Source: Voacanga thouarsii (taxonomy: Eukaryota > Streptophyta > Magnoliopsida > Gentianales > Apocynaceae). Taken from it: a DNA stretch of 64,000 bases. Positions 11,916 to 24,228 of this stretch are shown here, piece by piece. How positions within the stretch are numbered: position 1 is the stretch's first letter; every line of letters begins with the position of its first letter. The stretch covers positions 1,426,001 through 1,490,000 of the forward strand of contig JANUWF010001272.1 of NCBI GenBank assembly GCA_026120185.1, in the 5' to 3' direction. The notes under the pieces are model-generated. The model was not told the origin of the DNA. It did no database searches and worked only from the letters and a program-made list of their open reading frames with translations. Both the position numbers and the translations under genes were made by a program.

Positions 11916-12330
11916 GTGCAGGCTTCTACCTCCAAAACTAGTCCCTCCAAACCACAAGTAAACACTCGGATGGTGGCCTTAGATAGGATGGATAAACAGA
12001 TTGTAGTGGTGAAAGGTACGCTTCTTATTTTTTATCGTACTGCTAAAGTATTGGTAGATTCTGATTCTACGTATCCCTTTGTTGCCAATTTATTTCTTGA
12101 TTCTATGGACATAAAAGGGGAATAAATTTCATATGAAATGATTGTTAGTACCCTATTGGAGAAGCAAATGACTAGTGAGAAAATACATAGGAACTATAAG
12201 ATCTTGGTAAGAGATGAAGTATTGGAAGGAGATTTGATAAGTTTTCCCATAGAGGATTATGATGTTGTCTTGGGCATGGATGGGCTATCTCAGCATCATG
12301 CTCAAGTTGGTTATAGACATAAAGTAGTAC
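11916..12330 (+). pseudogene. Aspartic protease of element A
   Basis: The retroviral-type protease that cleaves the Gag-Pol polyprotein. The frame contains LVDSDSTYPFVAN at about 12051-12090. The active-site triad D-S-G-S/T of the family appears as D-S-D-S-T, so the catalytic Gly is replaced. A later segment at about 12240-12290 reads DYDVVLGMD, the conserved downstream motif of gypsy proteases. It lies directly before RT, as expected. Confidence 0.8.
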
Positions 12331-12529
12331 GTTTCCATCAGCTTGGGAAACCTATATTAGAATCTGTAGGTGAGGTTGGAAGGAAAAGCAATGCTTTTAT
12401 TTTAAGGCTCAAGGCCCTGAAGATGATTAGGAAAGGGTGTACAGGATACTTGGCTTATGTAATTAATAAGCTAGAAGGGGTTAGGAAGCCTAAAGATGTG
12501 CTTGTTGTAAATAAATATTTAGATATTTT

Positions 12530-12922
12530 TCTAATAGAATTGAAGGAGTTACCGCCAAAGAGAGAAGTAGAGTTTTCCATCATCCTAATGCCATGGGCAG
12601 AACATATTTTAAGGACTCCTTATAGAATGGAACCTACAGAATTACGAAGCTCAAGAAACAACTACAGGAATTAATGGAGCAAGGGTTTATCTGACCAAGT
12701 ACTTCGCCGTGGGGAGCACATGTATTATTTGTTAAAAAGAAAGATAGGTCATTACGAATGTGTACAGATTATCAAGGGTTAAATGCAGTGATAGTAAAGA
12801 ATAAGTACCTATTGCCTATAGTTGAGAAGTTGTTTGACCAGTTGTAGGGTGCTAGATGTTTTTTGAAATTAGACTTGAGGCAGGGATATTATCAAGTCTG
12901 GATTCGGGAAGAAGATATACTG
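12530..12922 (+). pseudogene. Reverse transcriptase of element A, N-terminal half
   Basis: Begins with the PR-RT linker motif ELPPKREVEFSI and TPYRM, then [14 protein letters not shown] (about 12700-12740), NKYLLP and [18 protein letters not shown], the region carrying the first catalytic aspartate (LD). It stops at the nested solo LTR and continues at 14219. Stops are present near 12673 and 12846. Confidence 0.88.
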
Positions 12923-14213
12923 TGTTAGCCTTAAGGACTTTTCTCTATGTTTTGATTTATGACAAAAGTTAATATGGACTAACTTGTTAATCTATTGTGA
13001 TAGGACATGTTTGACCTTTATTCTTCAAAAGTCTTCAGATAAGATTTCTTAGCAACTCCTTCATCGCTGAAATCAAGAATAGAAGATCAAATGAGAAGAT
13101 TAAAGTATGTGGAGTTACATATCAAGGAAGTTTTTTATGAAGAATGATAGACTAGGAAGTGTTATTAAGGTATATCTATTAATTCCTATATCTTCTTATC
13201 TTTTGATTTATTTGACTCTACCTTGAAGCTTCAAAGGAGATGTTTTCAAAGTTTTTGAAATTCACAGAACTTTAGATGGAACAGTTTGAATCCAAAAGGT
13301 TCGTCTAAAATCCTATAAACTGAGTTGAAAAAGTTTTTGTCTGGTTAGTGCCATTTTGGACTTATCTTTTGAATGAATCTTCATCCAAAACCCGAGTCCA
13401 AAACACGAATGAGTTTAAATAGAAAAATTTATAGACGTTTATTTATGACCGTTGCCACTCCACTTTTTGGCTCTATAAATAGATCTTAAAGCAAGATTAG
13501 ATGCAAGATTTTTGAAACATTCATCTTAGAAATATTATTGCTCAATATTTTCAAAAATCTCTTTTTATCTAGCTTCAAAGTGAGTTCATTGTGTATCAAA
13601 GATAAAAGTATTTTTGCCTTGTGTCCGAGTGAACATCTACTAAAGTAAGTAAGCTTATCTCTTTTATATTGATATTCAAATCTCTGTTGTAGTGCAAGGT
13701 TGTGGTGTAAAATCCATAGGGGTGAGCTTTGTGTTGATTTATATTCAAGGTTGTGTGGTAAAACTCATTGGGGTGATCCTTGTTCTATGTTTGTATCAAG
13801 GTTGTGGAGTAAAACCTAGTGAGGTGATCCTTGATGTGTTTGCGTGACTGAGAGGTTGTGGAAAACCTAGTGTGGTGATCCTCTCTTGTATAAGAAATAG
13901 TTTCATTAAGTGAGGTTAATGAAATAGGGTTGAAAATCTTTAAGTGTGAGCTTAAGCTAGTGGGTGTAGATCATTGTTGATCGAACCACTATACATCTCT
14001 TGTATCATTTTATTCAGTTGTTCATGTACTGCTTTTGATGTTCTTTTACTGTCTAAATCTGAATATACATCTACGAGTGCTTGGATAACTTTCTATGAAT
14101 CTATAAAGTCAGTCCAAGCATCTTAGAGATCACCATTATTTAGCGTTTTAGTCAAACTGGAAAAATTATTTTTGCTTGCCAAAAACGTTATTCACCCCCT
14201 CTAAGGTTTTTCA
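12923..14213 (+). repeat. 1.29 kb solo LTR nested in RT of element A
   Basis: An insertion starting TGTTAGCCTTAAGG and ending CTAAGGTTTTTCA, flanked by TACTG (12918-12922) and TATTG (14214-14218), a 5-bp duplication with one change. Removing it restores the RT reading frame. The CACCCCCTCTAAGG near its end resembles the ends of copia LTRs of the SIRE/Maximus type, so that class is my guess. The interior carries four repeats of AAGGTTGTG-n-AAAACC (about 13697-13875). The plus strand is assumed from that resemblance. Confidence 0.85.
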
Positions 14214-14218
14214 TATTG

Positions 14219-14735
14219 AAAATGACATTTAACACTAGATATGGGCATTTTGAGTTTGTAATGATACCCTTTGGTGTTACTAATGCCCCTACTATTTTTA
14301 TGGACTTGATGCAGCGAACATGGTAGCGGTACTTAGATGATTTTGTAGTTATATTCATAGACGACATTCTGGTGCACTCTAAAAATCCCCAAGAAGATGA
14401 ACAACACATTCAAAAAGTATTAGGAAAATTAAGGGAGGATAGATTGTATGCAAAATTCAGTAAGTATGAGTTTTGGGTGTAGGAAGTAGCATTCTTAGGG
14501 CATGTAATATCTAAGGACGAGATTATAGTAGATCCTGCAAAAGTCGAGGCGGTGACAAATTGGAAATGCCCCGAGACTCCAACTGAAATTTGAAGTTTTT
14601 TGGGATTAGCAGGGTATTATTGGAGATTTATTGAGGGATTCTCTAAGATAGCGACACCCTTGACTTGAATCACCCAAAAGAAAGTCCTTTATGTGTGAAC
14701 TGAAAAGTGTGAGAAAAGTTTTCAGTAACTGAAAA
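14219..14735 (+). pseudogene. Reverse transcriptase of element A, C-terminal half
   Basis: Resumes with [13 protein letters not shown] and [14 protein letters not shown]. The polymerase active site is F-I-D-D-I-L near 14350-14365, with both aspartates intact. GHVISKDEIIVDPAKVEAV and FLGLAGYYWRFI follow. Stops interrupt it at about 14325, 14480 and 14594. Confidence 0.9.
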
Positions 14736-15125
14736 AGCGGTTAAGCTCTACTCCTGTTTTGGCACTGCCAAAGATAGATAAACCTTATGAGGTGTATACG
14801 GATATGTCGAAAGAAGGATTGGGGGGGGCATTGATGCAAGAGAGAAAGGTGATAGCCTATATCAGAAAATTGAAACCTTATAAGGGGAAGTATCCTATGC
14901 ACGACCTAGAATTGGCAGCTATTATATTTGCTTTTAAGAAGTGGAGGCATTATTTGTATGGAGCTGAGTTTGAAGTTTTCACCGATCAAAAAAGTTTGAA
15001 GTATATTTTTACTTAGAAAGATTTGAATATGAGATAACGTCAATGGATAGAGTTCCTGGTGGTGTCCAATCAAGTATCATTTTGGGAAGACAAACACCAT
15101 AGTAGATGCCCTTAGTAGGAAAGCA
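14736..15125 (+). pseudogene. RNase H of element A
   Basis: The open stretch 14759-15016 reads [18 protein letters not shown], then [30 protein letters not shown] and [11 protein letters not shown]. This is the gypsy RNase H domain, which degrades the RNA strand of the RNA:DNA hybrid. The first catalytic Asp (YTD) and the Glu of DLEL are present. A stop and decayed linker to integrase follow. Confidence 0.9.
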
Positions 15126-16110
15126 AATCTATCAGCTCTTTAAATGTTACAAATTCTAGAATTGGAAACATTTGCTGTAGAGTGAGAAATAAGACTGAAT
15201 AATATTTCCATTAAACCTACCTTCCTAGAGCAGTTGAAGGAAAAGCAAGATAAAGATGAAGAGTTATAGAGGTTGTGCAAAAAAAGGTAAATAAATAAGG
15301 AGTTGAGTTTCGAAGGGACATTGATGAATTCGTTTATTACCAAAATGGGCATTGTATCCCGAAATAGTCTACGATAAGGTAAGACATTTTAGTAGAAGAC
15401 ACCTTGAAGTAAGTATACTATCCATTCAGGAGCCATAAAGATGTATTAGGACTTAAAATGACATTATTAGTGGATTGGTATGAAGAAGGATATCTCAGAT
15501 TTTGTAGCTCAATATTTAACTTATCAGCAAGTAAAGTTGATTAGCAATAGCCTGAAGAGTACTACTACGGTTACCCAACTCTATCATGGAAATGGAGTGA
15601 AATTACTATGGATTTCATTATAGGATTGCCTATGGCAGTAGGACAGCGAGATAGTATATGGGTGATAGTGGATCGATTGACTAAGTCTGCACATTTCATC
15701 CCAATCAACGGGATTCTCTAGAGAAGTTAAATAAAATTTGTATAGAAGAAAATGTCAGTTCCCCGTATATTAGGAAAGTTTAGGACTGAGAATGGGTGAA
15801 CAAGATGCTTTTGATCTTAAAAAGGTCTGATAGGCTATAGGGACGATCAAAACCAAGTTAGAAGTAGTACAGAGTCGACATAAAAGTTATGTGGATCGAC
15901 ATGGGAGAGATTTGGAATTTACTGAAGGGGATCATGTATTCTTGATGGCTTCACAATGACAATTAGGAATCAAAGAATAAGAAAAGACGTTGGATCATAC
16001 CCTATTGTCGAGAGGATTGGGAAAGTAGCCTATTGATTTGGAGTTACCAGTAGAACTTCAAGTTATTCACGGCGTGTTTTATGTATCCCAACTTTGAAAG
16101 TATGTGTCTA
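15126..16110 (+). pseudogene. Integrase of element A with central deletion
   Basis: The core segment WKWSEITMDFIIGLPMA, IWVIVDRLTKSAHFIP (about 15587-15705) matches the first part of the gypsy integrase catalytic domain, including the first catalytic Asp (MDF). After about 15790 the sequence jumps to the linker and GPY-like region (KTKLEVVQSRHKSYVD near 15845). The middle of the domain with the second Asp and the Glu is missing. The HHCC zinc-binding region upstream is badly frameshifted. Confidence 0.8.
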
Positions 16111-16330
16111 ATCCTGCCCACATTTTGAATGAAGAACCCATTTAATTAACTCTAAGCTTGAAGAATGAGAAAAAGCCTATTAAGATCTTAGAGTATGTTG
16201 AAAAGGAATTAGGGAATGAAAAAATTCCACTTGAACAAGTACCATGGAATTATCATCCTGTACAAGATGCAACTTGGGAGACAGAGGTGAAAATGTTAAA
16301 GAATACCTAGAACTATTCCAAATGTATGCC
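16111..16330 (+). pseudogene. Chromovirus-type integrase C-terminal tail of element A
   Basis: The sequence EYVEKELGNEKIPLEQVPW followed by DATWETE is the tail found after integrase in Tekay/Del chromoviruses. The related domain is thought to guide integration to particular chromatin. It lies immediately before the PPT and supports the lineage call. Confidence 0.7.
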
Positions 16331-16354
16331 AAATTTCAAGGACAAATTTTTTGT

Positions 16355-16367
16355 AAGGTGGGAAGAA
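16355..16367 (+). other. Polypurine tract of element A
   Basis: AAGGTGGGAAGAA directly precedes the 3' LTR. It would prime plus-strand cDNA synthesis. One pyrimidine interrupts it. Confidence 0.8.
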
Positions 16368-19300
16368 TATAACACACCACCTTTTTACTGTTGATTGGTT
16401 ACTATTTGTAATAGGATGAGAATTTGTATTGATGTCTAGAACAAAAGTTGAACGGTGTAATGAGATGAATACTTTGGTGAAATACATTTTTGTTGGGATC
16501 TGGGTGTAATTATTAGATTTGTTCCACCCATACCCTAAGTTTTCAAAAGGCTATTATTATTAACAAAATAAGAATTTTAGGGTACTCTAAAAAGAGAAAT
16601 TGATTAGTGCGATAAAACACATATTTTAATGTGAATTATGCTACCCGGGGTATGGGGATATTTTCATCATTTTGACTGCACCCGCGACTTTGACAGCAAA
16701 TTTGACAAAGTAGAGAAGTAATTGAAGAATTTAAGTGTTACCAATGAATTCAATGGAATTTTTGGAGGTGAATGGTGAAATAAAATATTTTCCCATTACG
16801 GACCCGATTTTGGTCATTTCTGAAGAAAATAGGAAAATGCGGTTGAAAATGGGACGTGTGGCTTCTTGTGATTGGTGGCCAAGGACAAGTGTCGAATTTT
16901 AAGAGGATGCTTGAAATATTCATGCATGCAAGACTGCTTAAATAAGTTTTCAAAATAATTAAGGAAAATGTGAAAAAAACGAGATCGCGACACATGTAAA
17001 GTAGCCAGCATTCATTTAATTGAGAAAAATCCTACTGGTCATTATTTTGACCAAGAATGGTGGTGGAGTTTGGGGAGAAACATGCCAAGACCATAAAATA
17101 AGAAGGAAGGAAGAAATAAGGGAGAAAAGGAAAGGAAAAATTAAGGAAAAAATAGAAAAAGTGTGTGTATTTCTTGGTGTGCTTGGAGCAAGATCAGGCC
17201 AAAACATCCTACACACAAGTTAAAGTCCTATGGTACAAGAATGAAAGTTTTAGATTTCATTATGGTGATCGTTTTGATATGAATTATAACATGAAAATAT
17301 GAGATTTGTGATGATTAAAATGATTATTATGTACTATGCGAGACTTTGTGTGTGCAAGTGTGTGTACCGGTTGGATGAAGGATTCATAGGCTATATTTTG
17401 TGTGGTGAATAAGGGTATATGAATGGTGATTTAAAGGGGGGGGTCGTGATTGAGAAGAAAATGGTAGAGTTGGGATAACAACGGGGTTTAACGTTAAAGA
17501 AAATAGATTATGATTGTTTTTGAACGTTGATGTTAATTGTATGCTACTTGCATAAGAACTTAGTGGCTTTCTTGAACCTAAAAATTGGAAGAATTAAGGT
17601 TGTTTGAAGGGAAATGAAGTGGACTAAGGGTTATATAGGTACTATGAATCAAGAAGAACAAGTAGGTGAACTTGTTTTGTGAAAATGGACTAAAAATCAG
17701 AAAACTACTGGGGCTATTTTTGCCAAGTAACAAGTCATAGGAACTAGAACTCTAAAAAAGGCCAGCTCAAAATTAAATTTAAGAGCCTTATGGTCATTTT
17801 GGTATATCGTACAGCAAAATCAGAGTTTTGGATTGAAAGTTATGTCCAAAATAAAATCATGTGTCAAAATAGAAAATTTTCAAAAATTTGCTTGGAACAT
17901 GGACGAATTTAAGGAGGATTAATTATGTGATTTTGGATGAAATAATTGGAGAAATTTGAAGTGAATCCTTTGTTTATGAGGGGATAAAGTATGTGGAAGA
18001 TGGATAACGAAAGAATTGAATAAATGATGAAAAAACGTTGTGAATGAAAGTTGAGCGTTTTCCTTAACCGTTGGCTAACCGTCGGTCCCATCGGCTAACC
18101 GTCGGCTAAATGTTGGTTTGATGCCGGCTACCGTCAGGCACATCGGTTATTTTTCAGCTGAATGCAAATTGATTTGAAAACGATGTTTGGTGTAGGTTTA
18201 GTAGTAAACGGCCAACTTAGGACACAAGGTGAGACCTTTGGATTTCTAAAACTCTTTCTAAAGCTAGTGTGCTTTGTTTTTCCATCAAATGCTATGTTAT
18301 ATACTGTTTTGGAAATCCCTGAATATGTTTAAGTTTTATCTGAGCAAGATTTGTTTTTATGTTATTTCGGGCTTGAATGAATTTCATGATTAGCTTGGAA
18401 ACCTTGATGGATGATTAAAGTATGGTTTTGTGAATTTAGTCATTCTTGGATTAACTGCATTGGATTTTCAGAAAATGGTAATTTTTAGAATCGGGTATTC
18501 ATAAATTGACCAGAATGCCCTTATTGAACATTTTATGGAAATGTGTTTGGAAACTTTGCATTTAATCCTCTTTTCGGATTAGAATTCTAGGATTTCTTGA
18601 AATGAGTTCCTTTTGGAATTGGGTATTTATAAAATGATCCAAATATCTTTATTAGAATGTTTTATGAAAACCTTTGGAACTCGGGAATTCGGTAAATGAC
18701 TGAAATATCTTTATTGGAACTTTTGTGAATATTTTTCAAATCGAGTAATGGTAAAATGATCTGAATACCCTTGAAAAGTCTTTTGAAATCGTACATGGGT
18801 AAACTAACTCGAATGCCCTTGGAAAAGGACTATTGTGATCGAGTATAGGGAAAATGACCCGGATACTCTTGGAATCATGTTTTGATGTGTGAATAGAACT
18901 ATTTATCCTGTTTCAACATGATTTTGGAAAATAATCTCTTGTGATGAGATTACTTTTGGGAAATGACTTTTGATCCCTAAAATTGTTTTATTGGCCTTAT
19001 ATGCTTATGGAATGAATTAATTGGCATTGCAGAGCCTATATGAATGATGATCTGACTTGCGAGTTAGTAGGATCAAATTCTGAAAAATGTTATTTTGCCT
19101 AAAAAATGTTTTGATTTGAAATCCTATGGGATCAGATAACCCTCTAGCCTGATCAGTAAGACGGGGTTGGTATTGTTAACGTTGAGTACTCAGCAAAGAT
19201 TTTGATCTTTATACTGGCCTACGTTAGAGTTAGACGACCCTAGCAACCTGACCTAGTTCTAGGGATTTTCTAGCTCCAAACAGGGTGACAGGATATTGAG

Positions 19301-20189
19301 ATGAGTCGTTCTGACTAGCCGTTTAGCACTGGGCAATTGCCGCATCTGCGGGTGCTTCTTATTTTGAGTCATTCTCTGGATGCTGGGTGGGGACACTCGG
19401 TACGTTTGACTCCTTACCACCTCGATGGTGATTGACGTCAGAATTGAGATCCTTGACTTATGGTGGCAAGTAAATGATTGTGTACTGCGGTACACTAGGT
19501 ATGCTATGGTATACCGGAGTAGAAGTACGCTGCGGTGTACTTATTTCGACGATGCACGGTTGAGTTCTGGAGGCTGTGGTCTCAGTACAATATTACGTAG
19601 TGCTGAAGGCAAGGACTACGGGACTTTCATATAGGCCTACCTTCTGTTGGAGAAGTGCCTATGGTTTGAAACTGGGGTAAAAATTTGCAATTTGAAATAA
19701 AGTTTTCCAAAAACGATTGAGTTCTAGATAAACTCTTCTTTAGAGTGTTTTGGAATTGCTTCAGTGAACAAATGATATGCTATTCCACAAAAGTTTTATG
19801 TAACCTATTCTTTCGTAAAGCACTAGCACACATAGGACTCATTGGGTAATTCATCACTCACACGTGTGTTTTATCTTACCTTTTTGTAGGATTCAGAGAA
19901 AAGCGGACCTATGAATAAAAGAACGATACTACAAAGTTAGTGGTATAGGTCTGGACAGCTCCCCTTTTGATTATGTACTGTATTCTGGTATAGATAGAGA
20001 TGACATATATAAGATCCTCTGATATATATATATGTGTGTGGCCATCAGTGTGGGATATTGTTAAGTCTAGACCTTATATATGTTTTTACTCTATTGTTTT
20101 ATTATAAAGACCCATTTGTCCAGGAAACTAGACGGGGCGACACCCGGTGTTGATATGCTTCCGTTGTTGTCTTTAGTAGGGGTATTACA
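16368..20189 (+). repeat. 3' LTR of element A
   Basis: 3822 bases starting TATAACACACCACC (a mutated TGTAACACCCC) and ending GTATTACA. It aligns with 61-5688 and shows the empty target site of the copia solo LTR carried by the 5' copy. The minisatellite (18470-18890) and the AACGTTGAGTACTCA block (19178-19192) are present. Many differences from the 5' LTR are C/T and G/A, as expected from long-term cytosine methylation. Confidence 0.93.
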
Positions 20190-20760
20190 TCCGTAGTTCG
20201 CTCGGCCCCAGTGGTAAGCATATTAACACATTTCTTTCACTTTTTGCTCTAGGCCTCAATCATTTGAAGAATTGTGGTATCCTTTTTTGCATTAGAGTGA
20301 TCTTTTGTTCTAGGGTTTTAGGTTGTTATGCTTTTGGAATACTCAGGAATTATCTTTAGTTTTTTATTTGGAAAAACTATTCATTACTTCCTTAGAGGTG
20401 TAATGATGCTACCATTACTTGTTTTCGGGATCAGAAGCAATGCTGCCTACACAATTGACAGTTGCATTCTCAGGAAAATGTTGAAAATCATCAATGCTAA
20501 ATAATCCCTTTCTTCTACCACTCTGAATTGTCCAGGACATTAATTAGTGCTTTTAAGGAATTAATGATGTTCTCCAGAGGTGGATATGATATATTTTTAT
20601 AGAAATTTCCATGGAAAATTAAGAATAAATTGCAACTGGCCCTTGCTTTTCCATGTATTTTCTGTGTCTTTTTGGAGGAAAGTTCTTGCTTTATTGTAGC
20701 ATGTTTTCAATTTGTTTAGTTATGAATACGACGGTCATTAATCATCTAGAGAAAAAAATT
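20190..20760 (+). pseudogene. CCT8: CCT8-like exon 1 end, intron 1 and start of exon 2
   Basis: After TCCGT (the right target-site copy) the sequence codes S-S-L-G-P-S and one base of a Gly codon, ending at 20213 before GTAAGC, a good splice donor. An AT-rich intron of about 506 bases ends in TTTGTTTAG at 20719. The next codons from 20722 read MNTTVINHLEK, matching the CCT8 segment MNKMVINHLDK that follows SLGPNG in the intact protein. The match fades after about 20755, where a frameshift or rearrangement follows. The split codon reads GTT where GGT is expected. With the TAG in exon 1 and the inserted element, this copy cannot be functional. Introns show it is not a processed copy. Confidence 0.75.
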
Positions 20761-20811
20761 TGTGATCTAGTGCTTGTCTGCCTCAAACTAGTGATCTAGT
20801 TGCAGTTTTTT

Positions 20812-20844
<33 letters not shown>

Positions 20845-21700
20845 TTTTTTGCCTTCTTTAATTCCTTTTCCCCCTCCTTGGGATTGATTTTGGTATATGC
20901 AGTATATACGTTGTTGGAAATTTTGGTTTCTCTAATTTGCATTATTTTATTTGGATTTTAGAGCATAATGATGCATGTCTTGATATATATAAAACATGCA
21001 AAATGTGTATGAATTTTAAAGTTCATATTTATGGGAAAATAGGTTCAATTAGTCTCCAATTTTTTTTTTCCATTTTTTTGGTCTAATTAAAAATGTGAAT
21101 TTGCTTTCCCAACCACAGAAGCCAATGATGGCATCAATTAATATCTAGGAAGCTTGTTGGAAAAAATGTTTTAATACTCTTGAATATGGAGCTTATGATT
21201 CATTAAAAGTTTTGAGTAATCATAGTGTATTAGTAGCAAATTCACTACATCTTTCTGTAGCATTTACCTAAAATTTCATTCTTTTCTTCTTAATGACTAT
21301 TGTTCATTCTGTAGGTTGTTTGTTACCCCATTCTCCTTTCATCCCATTGCATGTAAATGCAGTGAACATATTCCGTTACATCGCTTATTACTTCTCTGCA
21401 TTTCAGGCTTTCTTGCCACAGAATCCTTAACTTTTATAGCATATCCATTTATTTGTATTTTGATTCATGTTGATAAGCTCTAGAGGATGGAAAACTAATT
21501 ATATAATTGAGGTGCCAAAGTTAAGGGAACTAGTTAGTGGGGGAGAAATTGTGCTATGTGGCCATCTGAAGATCCTTCCTTGTTTTGATATGAAATGCTT
21601 GATCATGGTGTTTGTGAGTCTATTAAAAATTTCTATCTCTTGTTTATGCACATCAAATAGTGCACAAGCCTTTGTTCCTATTTGCCATCATAGGAAGAGA
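20761..21700 (+). other. Unassigned, intron-like sequence
   Basis: AT-rich DNA with pyrimidine tracts and AG ends that look intronic, probably remnant of the CCT8-like gene. A CT microsatellite plus T run lies at about 20811-20850. A possible but weak exon trace is PQNP after TTTCAG near 21405-21435, where CCT8 has PKNP. I could not confirm further exons and see no retrotransposon motif. Confidence 0.35.
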
Positions 21701-24228
21701 AGTTAGAAGAAAAATGAAATAAAGTGAGTATGGTCAAAAGAAACCAAGTGCTATTCTGTGATTGGTTAAAAGTGCCAAGTGTTATTATATGATTTGTCAC
21801 ATGAGAAATCATGCAAGATTTTTTAACTTTTGTTCAAAGTTTCTAAGGAATTCTATAAGGTGACTAAGCACCCATCAACCACTAAGAATCCTACAAAACA
21901 TCTTAGACTAATTAACGCACTATTCGACCAACTAATGCTTATTTTGACCATGTGATGTAGTTGTCTAAAAATGGAAGAAGAATGGCGGTAGGGAAGGCCA
22001 TTTAGGTGTTGGGTATCTCAGGCTCGTATCGTATACGGCGCAGCGAAAAATAAAATGAGATACCATCCCAGGACCCATCTATGTATGGAAAACAAGACAT
22101 AAAAAGAGTAAATGTAATAGCTTTTACCTTTGGGTGATCGTCCTAAGAACAAAAAATTTCTTCTTCAAGTTAAGGCGTGATCCAGCAATCCTCGTGATCA
22201 ACCTCCACGTGAGTTGAACATCTAACCACTATAATCACAGTGTGTGATTATCTCTAACAGTAATCCACATAGAGGGAACACTCAAGCACTAAAATTTCCT
22301 ATGCTAGCAGAAAAAGATGCCGGCTAGGGTTCTTTTAACAAGGTCAAATCAAGAGAGATAGAGAGAAGAGAGAATGTTTGTGGCTGTTGTTTTGTGTGTT
22401 GTTCAGCTAAGATTTTTTATGTGTTACATATACTATATATTACACAAAATTTTTCTCCCAAAACTGAGAATTCTAATCTTATTAGAATTCCCTAGTTGTA
22501 ATTGGAAACATCAAGTTCTCACAATTATAACTTGGACCACAAATTATAACTAATTATAATTTATCCACAACAACTTCTCTTTCTCTCAATCAACCCCACT
22601 ATGTTATCAAATAACATATTGAGTATAAAATCCTCTATTGTGTGTGACCTATTAGGTTCCCAGTTAATGGTAGCAAACATGAATTAATCCAAACGTCTTT
22701 GAGATTAATAATCCATAATTAATTAGAATTAATCCTATTAATTCTAATCAGCATTGGTTTATTAATTCATCAATTAATAAACTCATATTCTCAATTCATG
22801 AGCGGTATCTAGCAACACATCATGACCATCCAAGAGTCCAGAAAGTGAAGTGGCTTGACATGAACCCTTCAATAACAAATTTTAGTACAATTAATTTCTT
22901 TCACCATACAATATTTCATTCGGTTTGAAGTACGGAATTAGTGCCAGCTCCCTTCAGAAATAATTCTGACCCGAATACAATAGTAGTTGTACTAGGAACC
23001 CACTATTCTTAATATGTATCAATTTAAACTATTTCCAATACAAAATCGCCTTGGCTAAGGACTTTCCGAGTAGTATTTCCTGCAAGTGGTCGTGAGATAT
23101 TCATCCCTACTATTAGGAGTGGTGAATCCTTTATTGATCCTCTCAACTACTTTCGTTTACCTCATAATGTACCCAATATCTATCCCATATGCGGCCCTCA
23201 ATCAAGCTCTGGAGATTGGAATCAAAGTACAAAGCTTAGCAAATAAAGTGTCTTGGAGATCTTAAGTCTAAGGATACTTGCATGTTTGCTATATTGAAAT
23301 TATATCACTGGCACTAAATAGTTATCCATGTGATTATCTCAAAGCTAGGTCATCTAATGAACTTGTTCCATTAACAAGCATCCATGTATTAACTTTGAGT
23401 ATCTCAATACTCACGGTTATGAGAACCTCCGCCTGATCAAATAAAGAAGTCTAACACATGCTAATCTTATCACATTAATGATATCCTGTCTCATTAATAC
23501 TATGACTAGGGACTGTTTAAGTACTAATACCATCCAGTATAGTAGGAATCTCATATCATGATCTCTATCATGATTTTCTTAACACAGTGTTGTACTAGGG
23601 ACTTTATTGAATAGTTATATTACTTAAAGTAAACAAAAGAAACTGTAAGATAAATAATACCTTTTATTAAAATAAAATATATCATATACAATGTACAAGT
23701 GATTGCCTCTAGGGCACAACACTAACATTAAGCTGTGAAATTCAGCAAGAAAAAGTGAAGCAAAGGAAAAGGAAGGAAAAAGAAAGGAACAGGAAGAATA
23801 ATAGAAAAAGGTAGAAAGGAGAGAGAAATAGAAAATAATAAGAACTTGGAGATTTTCAAGCCAAGCATTATTCACACATAAAGTATAAGCTTTCTTTCTT
23901 GAATTAAATTTATTCTATAATCTACAAGGATTATTTTGATATGAATTTTGTAGAGAAATAACAAGAATTATGGTAATACTTGGTGAAACATTCTTGCTTT
24001 GATATTGTTCTTGTTGGAGATATAGCTGTTGGTGGACTTGAAGATTGTTTTGATGTAATTTTTATGCCATTTGATGAAGTTTTGGAGGAGTTATGGAATG
24101 CTATTCATGGCTGAAATTATAATGAAATAAATAGAGAAAGGAAATGAAATCACTATTTGTGATTATTATAACATGAAAGCTTAATATATTTTCTTCATGG
24201 TTGCTGGTTATGTTATGTTGATTATATG
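21701..24228 (+). repeat. Weak LTR-like remnant hosting copia LTRs
   Basis: Flanking the solo LTR at 22007-23727, this sequence has the same succession as the early part of LTR A: a TGATTGGTTAAAAGTGCCAAGTG-like segment, an AAGGAAGGAAAAAGAAAGG-type purine stretch, then an exon-like AT-rich part with TGATATGAATT. It may be a diverged gypsy LTR, but similarity is low by eye. Confidence 0.35.
22007..23727 (-). repeat. Copia solo LTR (family C1)
   Basis: 1721 bases starting TGTTGGGTATC and ending ACACTAACA. The flanks are TTAGG (22002-22006) and TTAAG (23728-23732), a 5-bp duplication with one change. It aligns end to end with the LTRs at 3806-5534 and 24229-25939. No internal region is present. 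Confidence 0.92.

Larger units (their letters stand above)
61..20189 (+). mobile_element. Gypsy element A, Tekay/Del-like chromovirus, decayed, with three nested solo LTRs
   Basis: A full-structure Ty3/gypsy element. It has a 5' LTR (61-5688), a PBS, gag, protease, RT, RNase H, integrase, a chromovirus-type C-terminal tail, a PPT and a 3' LTR (16368-20189). The order PR-RT-RH-INT is diagnostic of gypsy. The integrase tail with the pattern ending ATWE is typical of Tekay/Del chromoviruses, which also have long LTRs. Many stops and frameshifts show it is dead. The two LTRs differ at roughly one base in ten over stretches I compared by eye, so the insertion is old. It landed in a CCT8-like exon. 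The flanking 5-mers are CTTAT on the left and TCCGT on the right, each two substitutions away from CTCGT, the sequence expected from the CCT8 reading frame. Confidence 0.9.

Noticed and set aside
20811..20850. The CT plus T tract as a family-B LTR fragment
   Set aside because: The flanking sequence does not match family-B LTRs, and it sits in intron-like DNA.
21405..21560. Further CCT8 exons (PQNP near 21420, VPKLRELVSGG near 21510)
   Set aside because: Short and out of register with the family. Kept only as a weak hint.
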